64,000 nt of DNA. Origin: JAUASW01 sp036880965 (GTDB lineage: Bacteria; Pseudomonadota; Gammaproteobacteria; Burkholderiales; Burkholderiaceae_C). Position numbers and translations under genes: made by a program. Where the stretch lies: contig NZ_JBAJMV010000001.1 in assembly GCF_036880965.1 (NCBI RefSeq), positions 310,001 through 374,000 of the forward strand, in the 5' to 3' direction. Below the pieces are notes generated by a model. It saw only the letters and a program-made list of their open reading frames with translations. It ran no database searches and had not been told where the DNA came from. Below, in pieces: positions 8,596 through 16,874 of the stretch (its first letter is position 1; the number at the start of each line of letters is the position of its first letter).

Positions 8596-8823
8596 TCAGG
8601 GCTGCGCTTCGGATGCGCGTGCCGCGGCCTGGTCGATGGCGCCTTGCACCTGCGCACCCACCGCGGCCGGCAGCGGCAACTGCGCGGCGGATGAGGCGGC
8701 TTGAGATGTGCCCGCCACCGGCTGAGGCACGGGCGGCAGCAACTGTTTGGCCTGGTTCTTCATCACAAACATGGCCACCGCAAACGCGATGACCAGGCCC
8801 AGAATGCTGAAAGCTGCGCGCAT
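8596..8823 (-). CDS. small single-pass membrane protein, unknown function
   Basis: A 75-aa protein with one hydrophobic segment at residues ~4-22 (ILGLVIAFAVAMFVMKNQ) followed by a Pro/Ala/Gln-rich tail that would lie in the periplasm. It has no recognised domain. It sits between the ThpR-like gene and tadA on the same strand, and a GGACC-rich region precedes the ATG. Similar short inner-membrane proteins occur in many Burkholderiales; no function is proposed. Confidence 0.6.
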   Translation of the reverse strand: MRAAFSILGLVIAFAVAMFVMKNQAKQLLPPVPQPVAGTSQAASSAAQLPLPAAVGAQVQGAIDQAAARASEAQP

Positions 8824-8856
8824 GGTTCTTGGTCCTTTGAATGGCAGTGATTGGAT

Positions 8857-9432
8857 TCAGGCATGCAGGGGCCAGCGGCCCAGCACCACCTGCCGGGTCT
8901 GGCCGATCAGCCGGTCGATCAGCATGAACTCGGTGGCCGTCCAGCGCAAAGGCTCGATTGCCCGCAGCTCAATCAGCGCATCATCGTAGAGCAGGGTCAG
9001 GTGGGGCGTGAACCGGCCTTGCAATCCGGTGATGCCAGCCGACTGCAGGTGCACGCCCAGGCTGCGGTGAAATGCACGCAGCGGCTCCAGGGGCTCGCCC
9101 GCCAGCAGGGCCAGTGGGTTGTTCCTGCGGTTGGTGCGGCCGAAGCTGAGCAGCGCATCCAGGCAGATCGGCACCGCCGGCGCATGCACAGCCTGCGCAG
9201 CTTCCAGCAGGCGATGGACCAGGTCCGCCGGGAAGCTCTCGAAGTCACCGACGTGATGCAAGCTGATGTGAAGATGCTCGGCCAGGAGCGGTCGCCCCTT
9301 GAGCCCCAGCTCCTTGCGCAGGCCATCAAGTCGCCGGCTGACGGCCGCGACCGTGGCTGCATCCGGCCGCAGGGCGAAGAACAGACGGTCAGTGGGCCTG
9401 GCCGGCTTTGCTGCTGCAGGTGGGGCGGACAT
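8857..9432 (-). CDS. thpR: RNA 2',3'-cyclic phosphodiesterase / 2'-5' RNA ligase-like (copy 1)
   Basis: A 191-aa 2H phosphoesterase with two histidine motifs in the expected order, HISLH at ~62-66 and HLTLL at ~146-150, and the RLFFALRP start block typical of ThpR. ThpR opens 2',3'-cyclic phosphates on RNA and was first assayed as a 2'-5' RNA ligase. A paralogue with the same layout lies at 10821-11384, with the SpmAB-like gene in between. The physiological substrate is unknown. Confidence 0.85.
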   Translation of the reverse strand: MSAPPAAAKPARPTDRLFFALRPDAATVAAVSRRLDGLRKELGLKGRPLLAEHLHISLHHVGDFESFPADLVHRLLEAAQAVHAPAVPICLDALLSFGRTNRRNNPLALLAGEPLEPLRAFHRSLGVHLQSAGITGLQGRFTPHLTLLYDDALIELRAIEPLRWTATEFMLIDRLIGQTRQVVLGRWPLHA

Positions 9433-9558
9433 CGGCCGAGCCTAGCGCATGAGCTGTGGTGATGGCCAGACATCTGTTGGCGATGGGGCAGCGCCACCCA
9501 GCCTTGCCGCCAGCCTGAATAATCGCGGCTTCGCCGCTCCCCTCCACTCGGAACCGCC

Positions 9559-10806
9559 ATGGTGCTCAACTACATCTGGATCGCCTTCTTTCTGGCCGGC
9601 TTCGGCGTGGCGCTGATACGCCTGATGCAGGGCGATCTGATGATCTTCAGCCAGGTGCTCAGCGGCATCTTCGACACCGCCAAGACGGGCTTCGACATCT
9701 CGCTGGGCCTGGTGGGCGTGATGAGCCTGTGGCTGGGCATCATGAAGATCGGCGAGAACGCCGGCGTGATCCAGCTGTTCGCGCGCGCCATCAGCCCGTT
9801 CTTCTCGCGCATCTTCCCCGAGGTGCCCAAGGGCCACCCGGCGGGCGGCTCGATGGTGATGAATTTTTCCGCCAACATGCTTGGCCTGGACAACGCGGCC
9901 ACGCCGCTGGGCCTCAAGGCCATGAAGGAACTGCAGGAGATCAACCCGCAGAAGGACACGGCAAGCAACGCGATGATCATGTTCCTGGTGCTGAACACCG
10001 CGGGCATCACCTTGATCCCGACCTCGGTGATCGCGATCCGCCAGACCATCGCCATCGACCAGCACATCGTGGGCTTCAATGCGGCCGACATCTTCCTGCC
10101 CACGTTGATCGGCACCTTCATCAGCTTCGTGGCCGGCCTGGTAGCGGTGGCCTGGGTGCAGAAGATCAAGCTCACCAGCGCGCCAATGCTGGCCTTCTTC
10201 GGCGGCTTCAGCGCGCTGATGGCTGCGCTGTGGGGCTGGCTGCACAACTATCCCGCAGAGCAGATGTCGCGCTACATCGGGCTGCTGGGCAGCCTGGTGA
10301 TCATGAGCATCATCGTCGCCTTCATTGCCGTGGGCGCCTGGCGGCGCATCAACGTCTATGAGAGCTTCGTCGAAGGTGCCAAGGAAGGCTTTGGTGTCGC
10401 GATCCAGATCATTCCCTACCTGGTGGCCATCCTGGTGGCGATCTCGGTGTTCCGCACAACCGGCGGCATGGACTACGTGGTGGGTGCCATCGCCTGGTGC
10501 GTGGGTGCCGTCGGCCTCCCGACCGACTTCGTGCCCGCCCTGCCCGTGGGCCTGATGAAGACACTTTCAGGCAGCGGCGCACGCGGCCTGATGGTCGACG
10601 TGATGAAGACCTATGGCGTCGACTCCTTCCAGGGCAAGCTGGCCGCCATCATCCAGGGCTCGACCGAGACGACCTTCTATGTGCTGGCGGTCTATTTCGG
10701 CAGCGTCAACATCAAGAAGACCCGCTATGCGCTGACCTGCGGCCTGATAGCCGACATGGTGGGCCTGGTGGGCGCCATCGTCGTCGGCTACTGGTTCTTC
10801 AAGTAG
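9559..10806 (+). CDS. fused spore-maturation-type SpmA-SpmB nucleoside-recognition membrane protein
   Basis: A 415-aa, strongly hydrophobic protein with two gate (nucleoside-recognition) domains: an SpmA-like first half (residues ~1-200, with NFSANMLGLDNAATPLGL) and an SpmB-like second half (~210-415, with PVGLMKTLSGSGARG and the GSTETTFYVLAVYFG motif). In spore formers the halves are separate proteins needed for spore core dehydration; in non-sporulating Proteobacteria the fused form has no settled function and may transport a small solute. It is transcribed divergently from one ThpR-like gene and convergently with the other. Confidence 0.82.
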   Translation: MVLNYIWIAFFLAGFGVALIRLMQGDLMIFSQVLSGIFDTAKTGFDISLGLVGVMSLWLGIMKIGENAGVIQLFARAISPFFSRIFPEVPKGHPAGGSMVMNFSANMLGLDNAATPLGLKAMKELQEINPQKDTASNAMIMFLVLNTAGITLIPTSVIAIRQTIAIDQHIVGFNAADIFLPTLIGTFISFVAGLVAVAWVQKIKLTSAPMLAFFGGFSALMAALWGWLHNYPAEQMSRYIGLLGSLVIMSIIVAFIAVGAWRRINVYESFVEGAKEGFGVAIQIIPYLVAILVAISVFRTTGGMDYVVGAIAWCVGAVGLPTDFVPALPVGLMKTLSGSGARGLMVDVMKTYGVDSFQGKLAAIIQGSTETTFYVLAVYFGSVNIKKTRYALTCGLIADMVGLVGAIVVGYWFFK

Positions 10807-10820
10807 GCCGGCTCACTTGC

Positions 10821-11384
10821 TCATTGCTGGGCCAGGGGCCAGCGGCCCAGCACCTCATGCTCGGCAGTACCGAGCCGGGTGTTCACCAGCACGAATTCGT
10901 CAGCCGCCCAGCGGATCGGCTCGACAGGCTGCTGCTCGACCGCAATGGCGTCATGAAGCAGCGTCAGGTGCGGCGTGAAGCTGGCGTAGCGATACAGGTC
11001 CACGGCCTTGAGCGCCGCGGACAGTTGGCCGTGGAATGCCTTCAGCGCGGCCAGGCCTGCGCCGCCGGCCAGCAGCACACAGGGCTGGTTCTTGACGGTG
11101 CGGCGCTTGAAGCTCGCCGCCTGGTCCAGCGTGATCTCGAAGGCTGGCGCCGCGACGGTCGCAGCGGCAGCCATGGCCTTGTCAGCAAGCGCTGTCGGAA
11201 AGCGCACGAAATCGCCCAGGTGATGCAGCGTGATATGTAGGTCCTCGGCCTTCAGGGGCTGGCCCAGCAGGCCCTGCTCGGCCCGCAGGCGCTCACACGC
11301 GGCCTGGATGCTCGCCAGAGCTGCTGCGTCGGGGCGCAAGGCAAAGAACAGTCGATCGGTGAATTTGTCGGGGCGTTGTGACAT
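10821..11384 (-). CDS. thpR: RNA 2',3'-cyclic phosphodiesterase / 2'-5' RNA ligase-like (copy 2)
   Basis: A 187-aa paralogue of the protein at 8857-9432. It has the same RLFFALRP opening, HITLHHLG at ~48-55 and HLTLLHD at ~135-141 as the two 2H motifs, and a WPLA C-terminal segment like the WPLHA of copy 1. The two copies flank the SpmAB-like gene, so a local duplication is likely. Its stop lies 15 bp from the SpmAB stop. Confidence 0.84.
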   Translation of the reverse strand: MSQRPDKFTDRLFFALRPDAAALASIQAACERLRAEQGLLGQPLKAEDLHITLHHLGDFVRFPTALADKAMAAAATVAAPAFEITLDQAASFKRRTVKNQPCVLLAGGAGLAALKAFHGQLSAALKAVDLYRYASFTPHLTLLHDAIAVEQQPVEPIRWAADEFVLVNTRLGTAEHEVLGRWPLAQQ

Positions 11385-11750
11385 GTCGAATCATTCCCAC
11401 TCGATTGTCAAGTCCGCAGCCCCGCCTAGGCTTGGCGCGGGTCCAGGTGTCGAGAACGACTCGGCGTACCGTCGCGCGTGCCGTCAAGCCCGAGCGCCTT
11501 GGTTCCAAGATTCGGTCTCGCCATCGAGGTGCCTGCAAAGGGATTGCACGATCATCTTTGCAAGACATCACTGTGAAGCCCAAATTGAGAGAAAACTGCG
11601 GCCGCCCCTTCGGGCGACGACGGTATCAGACAAGGCTCGGGCCCAAGCGCTGACGGTATCACACAAGGGCACTTCCAAGGGGTTAGCGGTATCTACTCGG
11701 CAGCCCCCCCCACCGCTTGGCAGTGGGGGGCGATCAGGGAAATTCACGGT
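11385..11750. other. 366-bp non-coding boundary of the scarred segment
   Basis: No gene is seen. The region has direct repeats of GACGGTATCAnACAAGG at 11619-11635 and 11652-11668 and a partial GCGGTATC copy at about 11695, then a strong 8-bp hairpin CCCCCCAC/GTGGGGGG at 11706-11730. It abuts the transposase relic and may contain an old element end. Confidence 0.4.
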
Positions 11751-12436
11751 TTATAGCCGATCTCCGGGGAAGGCAGCTCGCATCTTGAGGAAGAAGAAGG
11801 CGTCATCCCTGTAGCCGTAGGCCATGCGCTTGATGACCGTGATCTTGTTGTTGATGCCCTCGACAAGTTTGGTGCCCAGAATCCAGCGGCAGTGCGACAG
11901 GATGCCCGGCAGGTAAGCTTTGATGTTGCGAGCAGAGGTCTTGAGTGGGGCAATGTGGCTGTGCAAGGTACGGCTGTACCACTGCTTCCAGAAGCGTTCG
12001 CCGTGGCCGCTGTGGCGGTAGGTCCAGAGCGCCTTGAGGTCGTCCTTCATCACCTAGACGACGAACAGGGCGCGGTTGTTGGCAAGCAGCTCTCGTAGCT
12101 GGACCTGGTCTTCAGGCCGCGTGATGTTCTCGGGGTTGCTAGCCCGTAGCCCGCGAGAGGTCTTGACCAGCTCGCGGGCCGGGTTGTCATGGTGAAGCTG
12201 GTTGGCCTCGTCGGCACGAACGCGGTTAGTCACATGCCGGCCGTACTTGGCCACGACGTGGAAAAGGTCATAGACGATCTTGGCGGCCGGGCATTGCGCG
12301 CTCACCTCCTGTGCGTAGCCCTCATTTATGTTCATGGCCACGGCCTGCATGGATGCACGCCCGGTAGGGCCCAAAAGTTCGAAGAAGGGCCGCACATTCT
12401 GACGCCCTAAGCCCAGGCCGAGCCAGAGCACGCGCT
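11751..12436 (-). pseudogene. ISL3-family transposase relic with an internal stop, 5' end missing
   Basis: Read on the minus strand, the frame from about 12436 down encodes the middle and end of an ISL3-type transposase: GLGLGRQNVRPFFELLG, then AKIVYDLFHVVAKYGR (DDE region), then VMKDDLKALWTYR and the highly typical EGINNKITVIKRMAYGYRD near the C-terminus. A TAG codon at 12054-12056 interrupts the frame (ALFVV-stop-VMKDD), with the same frame continuing at once, so this is a point nonsense mutation. The N-terminal DNA-binding part is absent and is replaced by an unrelated DUF1254/DUF1214 fragment. The element cannot be active. Confidence 0.85.
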
Positions 12437-12583
12437 TGGCCCAGCGGTTGATCTCGTTGACTACCAGGTTGAAGTCCTGATACATCGTGAACGACCAGAA
12501 GGCCTCGACCTTGGGGAACTGGTCCTTGCGTATGTACAGCTCGTACTTGCCTGCGCTGTTCAGGCGCTCGCCATTCTGGTCCA
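12437..12583 (-). pseudogene. DUF1254/DUF1214-protein fragment
   Basis: About 48 residues on the minus strand (DQNGERLNSAGKYELYIRKD, then QFPKVEAFWSFTMYQDFNL and VVNEINRW) match the pattern of DUF1214-type proteins, where the order is substrate-strand, P-V-x-AFWS-x-TMYD, N-x-x-NR. The fragment has no start or end of its own: one side runs into transposase sequence and the other into a truncated sensor gene on the opposite strand. It is debris left by rearrangement. Confidence 0.6.
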
Positions 12584-13626
12584 CCGAAGCCCAAAGGTAC
12601 CACTGGCAAATCATCGGGGTGCTGGTGGCAATGCTCCTGGAGTCCGTCTTGATCGCGGCGCTGATACATGCCCTGCGCACCAGCAAGAAGTCCCGCCAGC
12701 AATTGGCTGTCGAGCGCGACGTGCTGGACTTGCGGGTCCGAGAGCGCACCGTGCATTTGTCGGAAGCCATGGACTTCAGCGAGACCATTGTGCGAGCTTC
12801 TCCCTTGCCCATCGGGGTGTATGCCGAGGACGGCCAATGCGTGCGGGCCAACGAGGCTTATGCCACGCTGGTCGGAGGGACGCTCAAGTCCTTGCTGGCG
12901 CAAAACTTCGAGACGACCGCCTCCTGGAAAACATCTGGACTGCTGGCGACCTGCCATCGTGCATTGCAAAGCGGTCAACCCCAGCAACTGGAGCTGAATA
13001 CTGTCACCACCTTTGGCAAGGAAGTCTGGCTGGATTGCCACATACTACCGACCATGCTGAATGGGAAAAGGCATGTGCTGGTGCAGTTCGTCGACCTGAC
13101 CGAGCGCAAGAACCTGGAAAGCGACCTGCGCAACCTGGCATTTCAGGATCCTCTGACACGTATCCCCAACCGGCGCCTCCTGCTGGACCGCCTTGAACAT
13201 GCCGTCCGTATGACCAAGCGACAGAACAGCCACGGTGCGCTGGTCTTCATCGACCTCAACAAGTTCAAGCAACTCAACGATACACACGGCCACGACGTGG
13301 GCGACCTGTTGCTGGTGGAAGTGGCCAAGCGCCTTCGCCAATTGGTACGGGACAGCGACACCGTGGCTCGGCTCGGTGGCGACGAATTTGTGGCGCTGTT
13401 TGAAGGTCTGGCCGCTGACCCGGCGCTGGCTCGGCAGCAGGCAGCCCGGATAGAGGCCAAGGTCCAGGCCGCATTGAATCAGGACTATGTGCTTGGCGAC
13501 ATCCACCACAAGGGTTCCGCCAGTCTAGGTACGGTTCTGTTCCAGGGCGACGCAGATGATGCTGACATGCTGCTCAGGAAGGCCGACAGTGCCATGTACT
13601 TCAACAAAAGAGGCCGGCCGGCTTAG
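12487..13626 (+). CDS. 5'-truncated PAS-GGDEF diguanylate cyclase
   Basis: The open frame encodes a membrane segment (residues ~41-64, after RYHWQIIGV), a short coiled linker, a PAS-like domain (~90-200) and a complete GGDEF domain (~215-375). The active-site GGDEF is at ~297-301, with the inhibitory RxxD five residues before it, so c-di-GMP synthesis is plausible. The first ~35 codons are antisense to the DUF1214 fragment and are not native; the real gene starts near 12590. Proteins with this RYxWQIIG membrane motif normally carry an N-terminal periplasmic binding-type sensor domain, which has been lost. It may still be translated from the ATG at 12487. Confidence 0.75.
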   Translation: MNDQKASTLGNWSLRMYSSYLPALFRRSPFWSTEAQRYHWQIIGVLVAMLLESVLIAALIHALRTSKKSRQQLAVERDVLDLRVRERTVHLSEAMDFSETIVRASPLPIGVYAEDGQCVRANEAYATLVGGTLKSLLAQNFETTASWKTSGLLATCHRALQSGQPQQLELNTVTTFGKEVWLDCHILPTMLNGKRHVLVQFVDLTERKNLESDLRNLAFQDPLTRIPNRRLLLDRLEHAVRMTKRQNSHGALVFIDLNKFKQLNDTHGHDVGDLLLVEVAKRLRQLVRDSDTVARLGGDEFVALFEGLAADPALARQQAARIEAKVQAALNQDYVLGDIHHKGSASLGTVLFQGDADDADMLLRKADSAMYFNKRGRPA

Positions 13627-13791
13627 CCGTTGGCGTCCGACACATCAAGAGGCTGAATGCACAGACATCACCTACAGCGGCTGCCTGCTTCAGCCAGTAC
13701 CCGGCGGGCCCAAGGTCTGGCGGACGCGAAATGAAGATGCTAACTTCACGCCTCACAGAGATCGCTGAGCAGTCTTTCCCGAGGAACACTC

Positions 13792-14889
13792 ATGAATGAC
13801 ACCACTGAACCGCAGCATTGGACCAAGGTGCTGAAGGCGCTTCTGCTCTTGATGCTGTCTTTTGCCCTGACCACCGCGGGAGCGGAGGAGTACTACGAGC
13901 GCTACGACTTGCGCCCGCAACCCGGTGTCATCCGCTTGGCTGTCCAACCGATGGCCTATCCGCTGGCCTTCATCAGCTCGGTCATGCAGCGCGACCGGAT
14001 ACTCGGCGGTGAACTCGACAAGGCGCAGTTGAAGCTGCAGGTGTTTGCTTTCCGCAAAGGCAATGACATTGTTCAGGTCGCCAGCGAAAGTGCCTTCGAC
14101 ATGGCCTTTGTCGGTGACATGCCGACGGTGAACCTGGCCGTCAGGATGCCCATCGCCATCGGCGGTCTGGGCAAGCGCAATTTTTCTTCGGTCATCTCGC
14201 GCGACTACGCTCGGCTGGAAGAATTGCGTGGCCACAAGCTGGGTTACTCACCCGGCTCGTCTTCCCATCTGGTGCTGATGCATGGTCTTCGCTCGGCGAA
14301 ACTCAGCGAGCGTGACGTGGAGTTGGTCGCGCTGGATCCCGCGCAGATGCCGGACGCGCTGGAAAGCGGTGCGGTCGATGCATTCTCCGCTTGGGAGCCG
14401 ACGCCGTCGATTGCGCTGGCGCGCAATCCCAGGAATCGTGCCATCTTCAAGGGCATGAGCACCGACTGGGTGGTGCTGCGGCGCTCACTGACCACGAGTT
14501 CGCCCGCAGTTGCGCAATCCCTGATCGCAGCCTATGTCCGCGCCATCAATTGGATGCGCAGGTCGAAGTCCAATCTTGAACACGCAGCCAGCTGGGTTCT
14601 GCAGGACGGCCAAGCTTTCACGGGCGCCAAGTCAGCCATTACGGCGGAGCGGGCCATGGAAATTGCTCGCAAGGATCTGCTCGATGTGCCTGGTGCGCCG
14701 GCGACGCCGCCGCTGGTCGATGGTGCTCCGCCCCTGTCGCGCGAATTCGCCTTCCTGAAGGATATCGGGCGGATCGCGTCGGATCGCGACGACAAGCCCT
14801 TGCGTGAAGCATTTGCCTACCAGGGCCTGACGCAGGTGCAGGCCGACCCCAAGCGCTTCAGCCTGTTCCGCTTTGACTATGCCCGTTGA
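13792..14889 (+). CDS. NMT1/SsuA-type periplasmic substrate-binding protein
   Basis: A 365-aa secreted protein. The signal segment at residues ~16-31 (LLLLMLSFALTTAGA) is followed by a type II binding-protein fold of the nitrate/sulfonate/taurine family: GVIRLAVQP start, AFDMAFVGDMP, a GHKLGYSPGSSSHLVL hinge region and SGAVDAFSAWEPTPS, the classic block that lines the ligand site. GAGGA lies 6 nt before the ATG. No ABC permease or ATPase gene is near; a histidine kinase starts about 14 bp beyond the stop. It probably presents a ligand to that kinase; the ligand is unknown. Confidence 0.83.
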   Translation: MNDTTEPQHWTKVLKALLLLMLSFALTTAGAEEYYERYDLRPQPGVIRLAVQPMAYPLAFISSVMQRDRILGGELDKAQLKLQVFAFRKGNDIVQVASESAFDMAFVGDMPTVNLAVRMPIAIGGLGKRNFSSVISRDYARLEELRGHKLGYSPGSSSHLVLMHGLRSAKLSERDVELVALDPAQMPDALESGAVDAFSAWEPTPSIALARNPRNRAIFKGMSTDWVVLRRSLTTSSPAVAQSLIAAYVRAINWMRRSKSNLEHAASWVLQDGQAFTGAKSAITAERAMEIARKDLLDVPGAPATPPLVDGAPPLSREFAFLKDIGRIASDRDDKPLREAFAYQGLTQVQADPKRFSLFRFDYAR

Positions 14890-14902
14890 CGGGCAGCGAC
14901 AT

Positions 14903-16870
14903 ATGCAGATTCGCCTTCGCCTGCACATCTACTTCGGCGTGATCTCGCTGGCCGCGGCGGTCACGTTTGTCGTGTTGTGGATGTATGGCATTCCGCCACT
15001 GAACATTGACGGGATTCAGTCGGCCGAACACCGCCGGGCCGTGGCATCGCTTGAGAACCTTGTCGACAAGTCCCGGGATGCGTTTGAGAAGTGGTTTGTC
15101 GAGCGTCGGCGTGAACTGCAGCTCGTCGTTCGTGACGAAGCCTTTTCGAGACACGCGGGCGCCGCAAATGAGCACGACGATCGCAGCCGCTCTGCACATC
15201 GTGCGGCGCTTCAGCGGCGACTGGGCATGATCCAGGAGGTCAATCCCGGTGCGTATGACTACCTCTACGTGCTGGATCGACAAGGCAAGGTGCTCGCCGC
15301 ATCGGACGCCGCCATCTTGACAGGCTCAGCCCTCGTTCAGTCTCACGAAGCCATCCACAAGGATGCGCTGCAGCCCGGTCTGACCGAGTTCGTGTACCTG
15401 ATCCAACAGGCCGGTGAGCCGGTGTTGGTGGTCAGCAATCAAGTGCAAGGCCGCGATGCCGATGGGCTTCCGGACGGGGAGGTTCTGGCGGTCGTCGTTG
15501 CCGGGATCAGCTTGCGGGCACATCTCACGGACGAGGGAGGGGCAACAGAGCGGACCCAAGGCCATGGCGGAGCGCTGATGTTTGTAGGGCCGGATCGCAG
15601 GGTGCTGGGCAGCCCAGCGTCAGGATCCGGAGCTGCTGCGCTCGAGAAGGTCGGAAACCATGTGGACCCAGGCTCCGAAGGTTTCAAGGTGATCCCTATT
15701 GGCGATGGTCGCGAGATGCTGATGGCCTTCCGCCACCTGCACCTTGGCGCGTCGGAAGGTCTCAGCATGGTGGCGCTGCGAGACTCCGATGAAGCCCTGG
15801 CGTCGATACGCGCCACGTTTGCCCGCCTACTTGGACTGGGAATCATCTTCTTCCTGGCGGTAACTTCGCTGGTCGCCCTGGCTGCACGCTATATCGCACG
15901 AAGCGAGCACGCCATCCGGGAGTTGAACGCAACGCTAGAACAGCGGGTTCAGGACCGTACCAAGGAGCTCAACCAGGCCAACACCAAGCTTCTTGAGACG
16001 CTGGTGAATCTCGAGCGGGCCCGCGACGATCTGGTGCAAAGCGAAAAGCTGGCCAGTCTGGGCGCCTTGGTGGCGGGCGTGTCACATGAGCTGGGAACGC
16101 CCGTCGGCAATGCGGTTCTGGTTGCCAGTACGCTGAAGGATCGCTCGCTGGCGTTTGCACAAGAATCTCCTGGCAATCTGACGCGTGCTGCTCTGAAGGA
16201 CTATCTCAATCTGAACGTCGACGGCCTGACGATGCTGGTGGCGAATCTGCAGCGCACCGTGGAGCTGATCAACAACTTCAAGCAGTTGGCCATGGACCAG
16301 ACCTCGGACCAACGCCGCAAGTTCGCCTTGATGTCACTGGCGCAAGAGGTCCTGACGGCGATGAGGCCAAGGTTGAAGGTGCTCCCCTATCAATTGGTAC
16401 TCGACATTCCTGACGACTTGGAAATGGACAGCTACCCCGGTCCGCTGTCGCGCATCATCATCAACTTCATCAACAACTCCCTGCTGCACGGCTTCGAGGG
16501 CCGCTCCGCCGGCACCATGAAGCTGAGCGCAACGCTCATAGGGTTGGACCAAGTCGAAATCCGCTTTGAGGATGACGGCATAGGCATGCAAGAGCACGTG
16601 GCCAAACGTGCCTTCGATCCCTTCTTCACCACCAAGCTGGGTCAGGGCGGCAGCGGCCTCGGCCTCAACATTGTGTACACCGTGACGACGACCATATTGG
16701 CGGGTCGGGTTGAACTGCAAACAGCCGTGGGCGGAGGCGCGTGTTTTTGCCTGACCCTGCCGCGCGTTGCGCCTGTTGTCCAACAAAGTGGGCAGGACCG
16801 CACCGTCAAACTGAGCGACAACTCGGGTGGCGAAAGTCTTGAGCGACTTGCATGCGTTCCCGAGGAGTGA
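14903..16870 (+). CDS. membrane sensor histidine kinase, orphan
   Basis: A 655-aa kinase. It has a membrane segment (residues ~7-28), a large periplasmic sensor domain of about 285 residues with a Cache-like YDYLYVLDRQGKVLAASD element, a second membrane segment (~310-335, LLGLGIIFFLAVTSLVAL), a coiled-coil, the phosphoacceptor block GVSHELGTPVGN (His395) and an ATPase domain with the N box (FINNSLLHG), DDGIGM, FDPFFTTK and GSGLGLNIV. Starts at 14873 (TTG) and 14879 are also possible. Binding-protein genes flank it on both sides with tight spacing, but no response-regulator gene lies nearby. Confidence 0.85.
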   Translation: MQIRLRLHIYFGVISLAAAVTFVVLWMYGIPPLNIDGIQSAEHRRAVASLENLVDKSRDAFEKWFVERRRELQLVVRDEAFSRHAGAANEHDDRSRSAHRAALQRRLGMIQEVNPGAYDYLYVLDRQGKVLAASDAAILTGSALVQSHEAIHKDALQPGLTEFVYLIQQAGEPVLVVSNQVQGRDADGLPDGEVLAVVVAGISLRAHLTDEGGATERTQGHGGALMFVGPDRRVLGSPASGSGAAALEKVGNHVDPGSEGFKVIPIGDGREMLMAFRHLHLGASEGLSMVALRDSDEALASIRATFARLLGLGIIFFLAVTSLVALAARYIARSEHAIRELNATLEQRVQDRTKELNQANTKLLETLVNLERARDDLVQSEKLASLGALVAGVSHELGTPVGNAVLVASTLKDRSLAFAQESPGNLTRAALKDYLNLNVDGLTMLVANLQRTVELINNFKQLAMDQTSDQRRKFALMSLAQEVLTAMRPRLKVLPYQLVLDIPDDLEMDSYPGPLSRIIINFINNSLLHGFEGRSAGTMKLSATLIGLDQVEIRFEDDGIGMQEHVAKRAFDPFFTTKLGQGGSGLGLNIVYTVTTTILAGRVELQTAVGGGACFCLTLPRVAPVVQQSGQDRTVKLSDNSGGESLERLACVPEE

Positions 16871-16874
16871 GACC

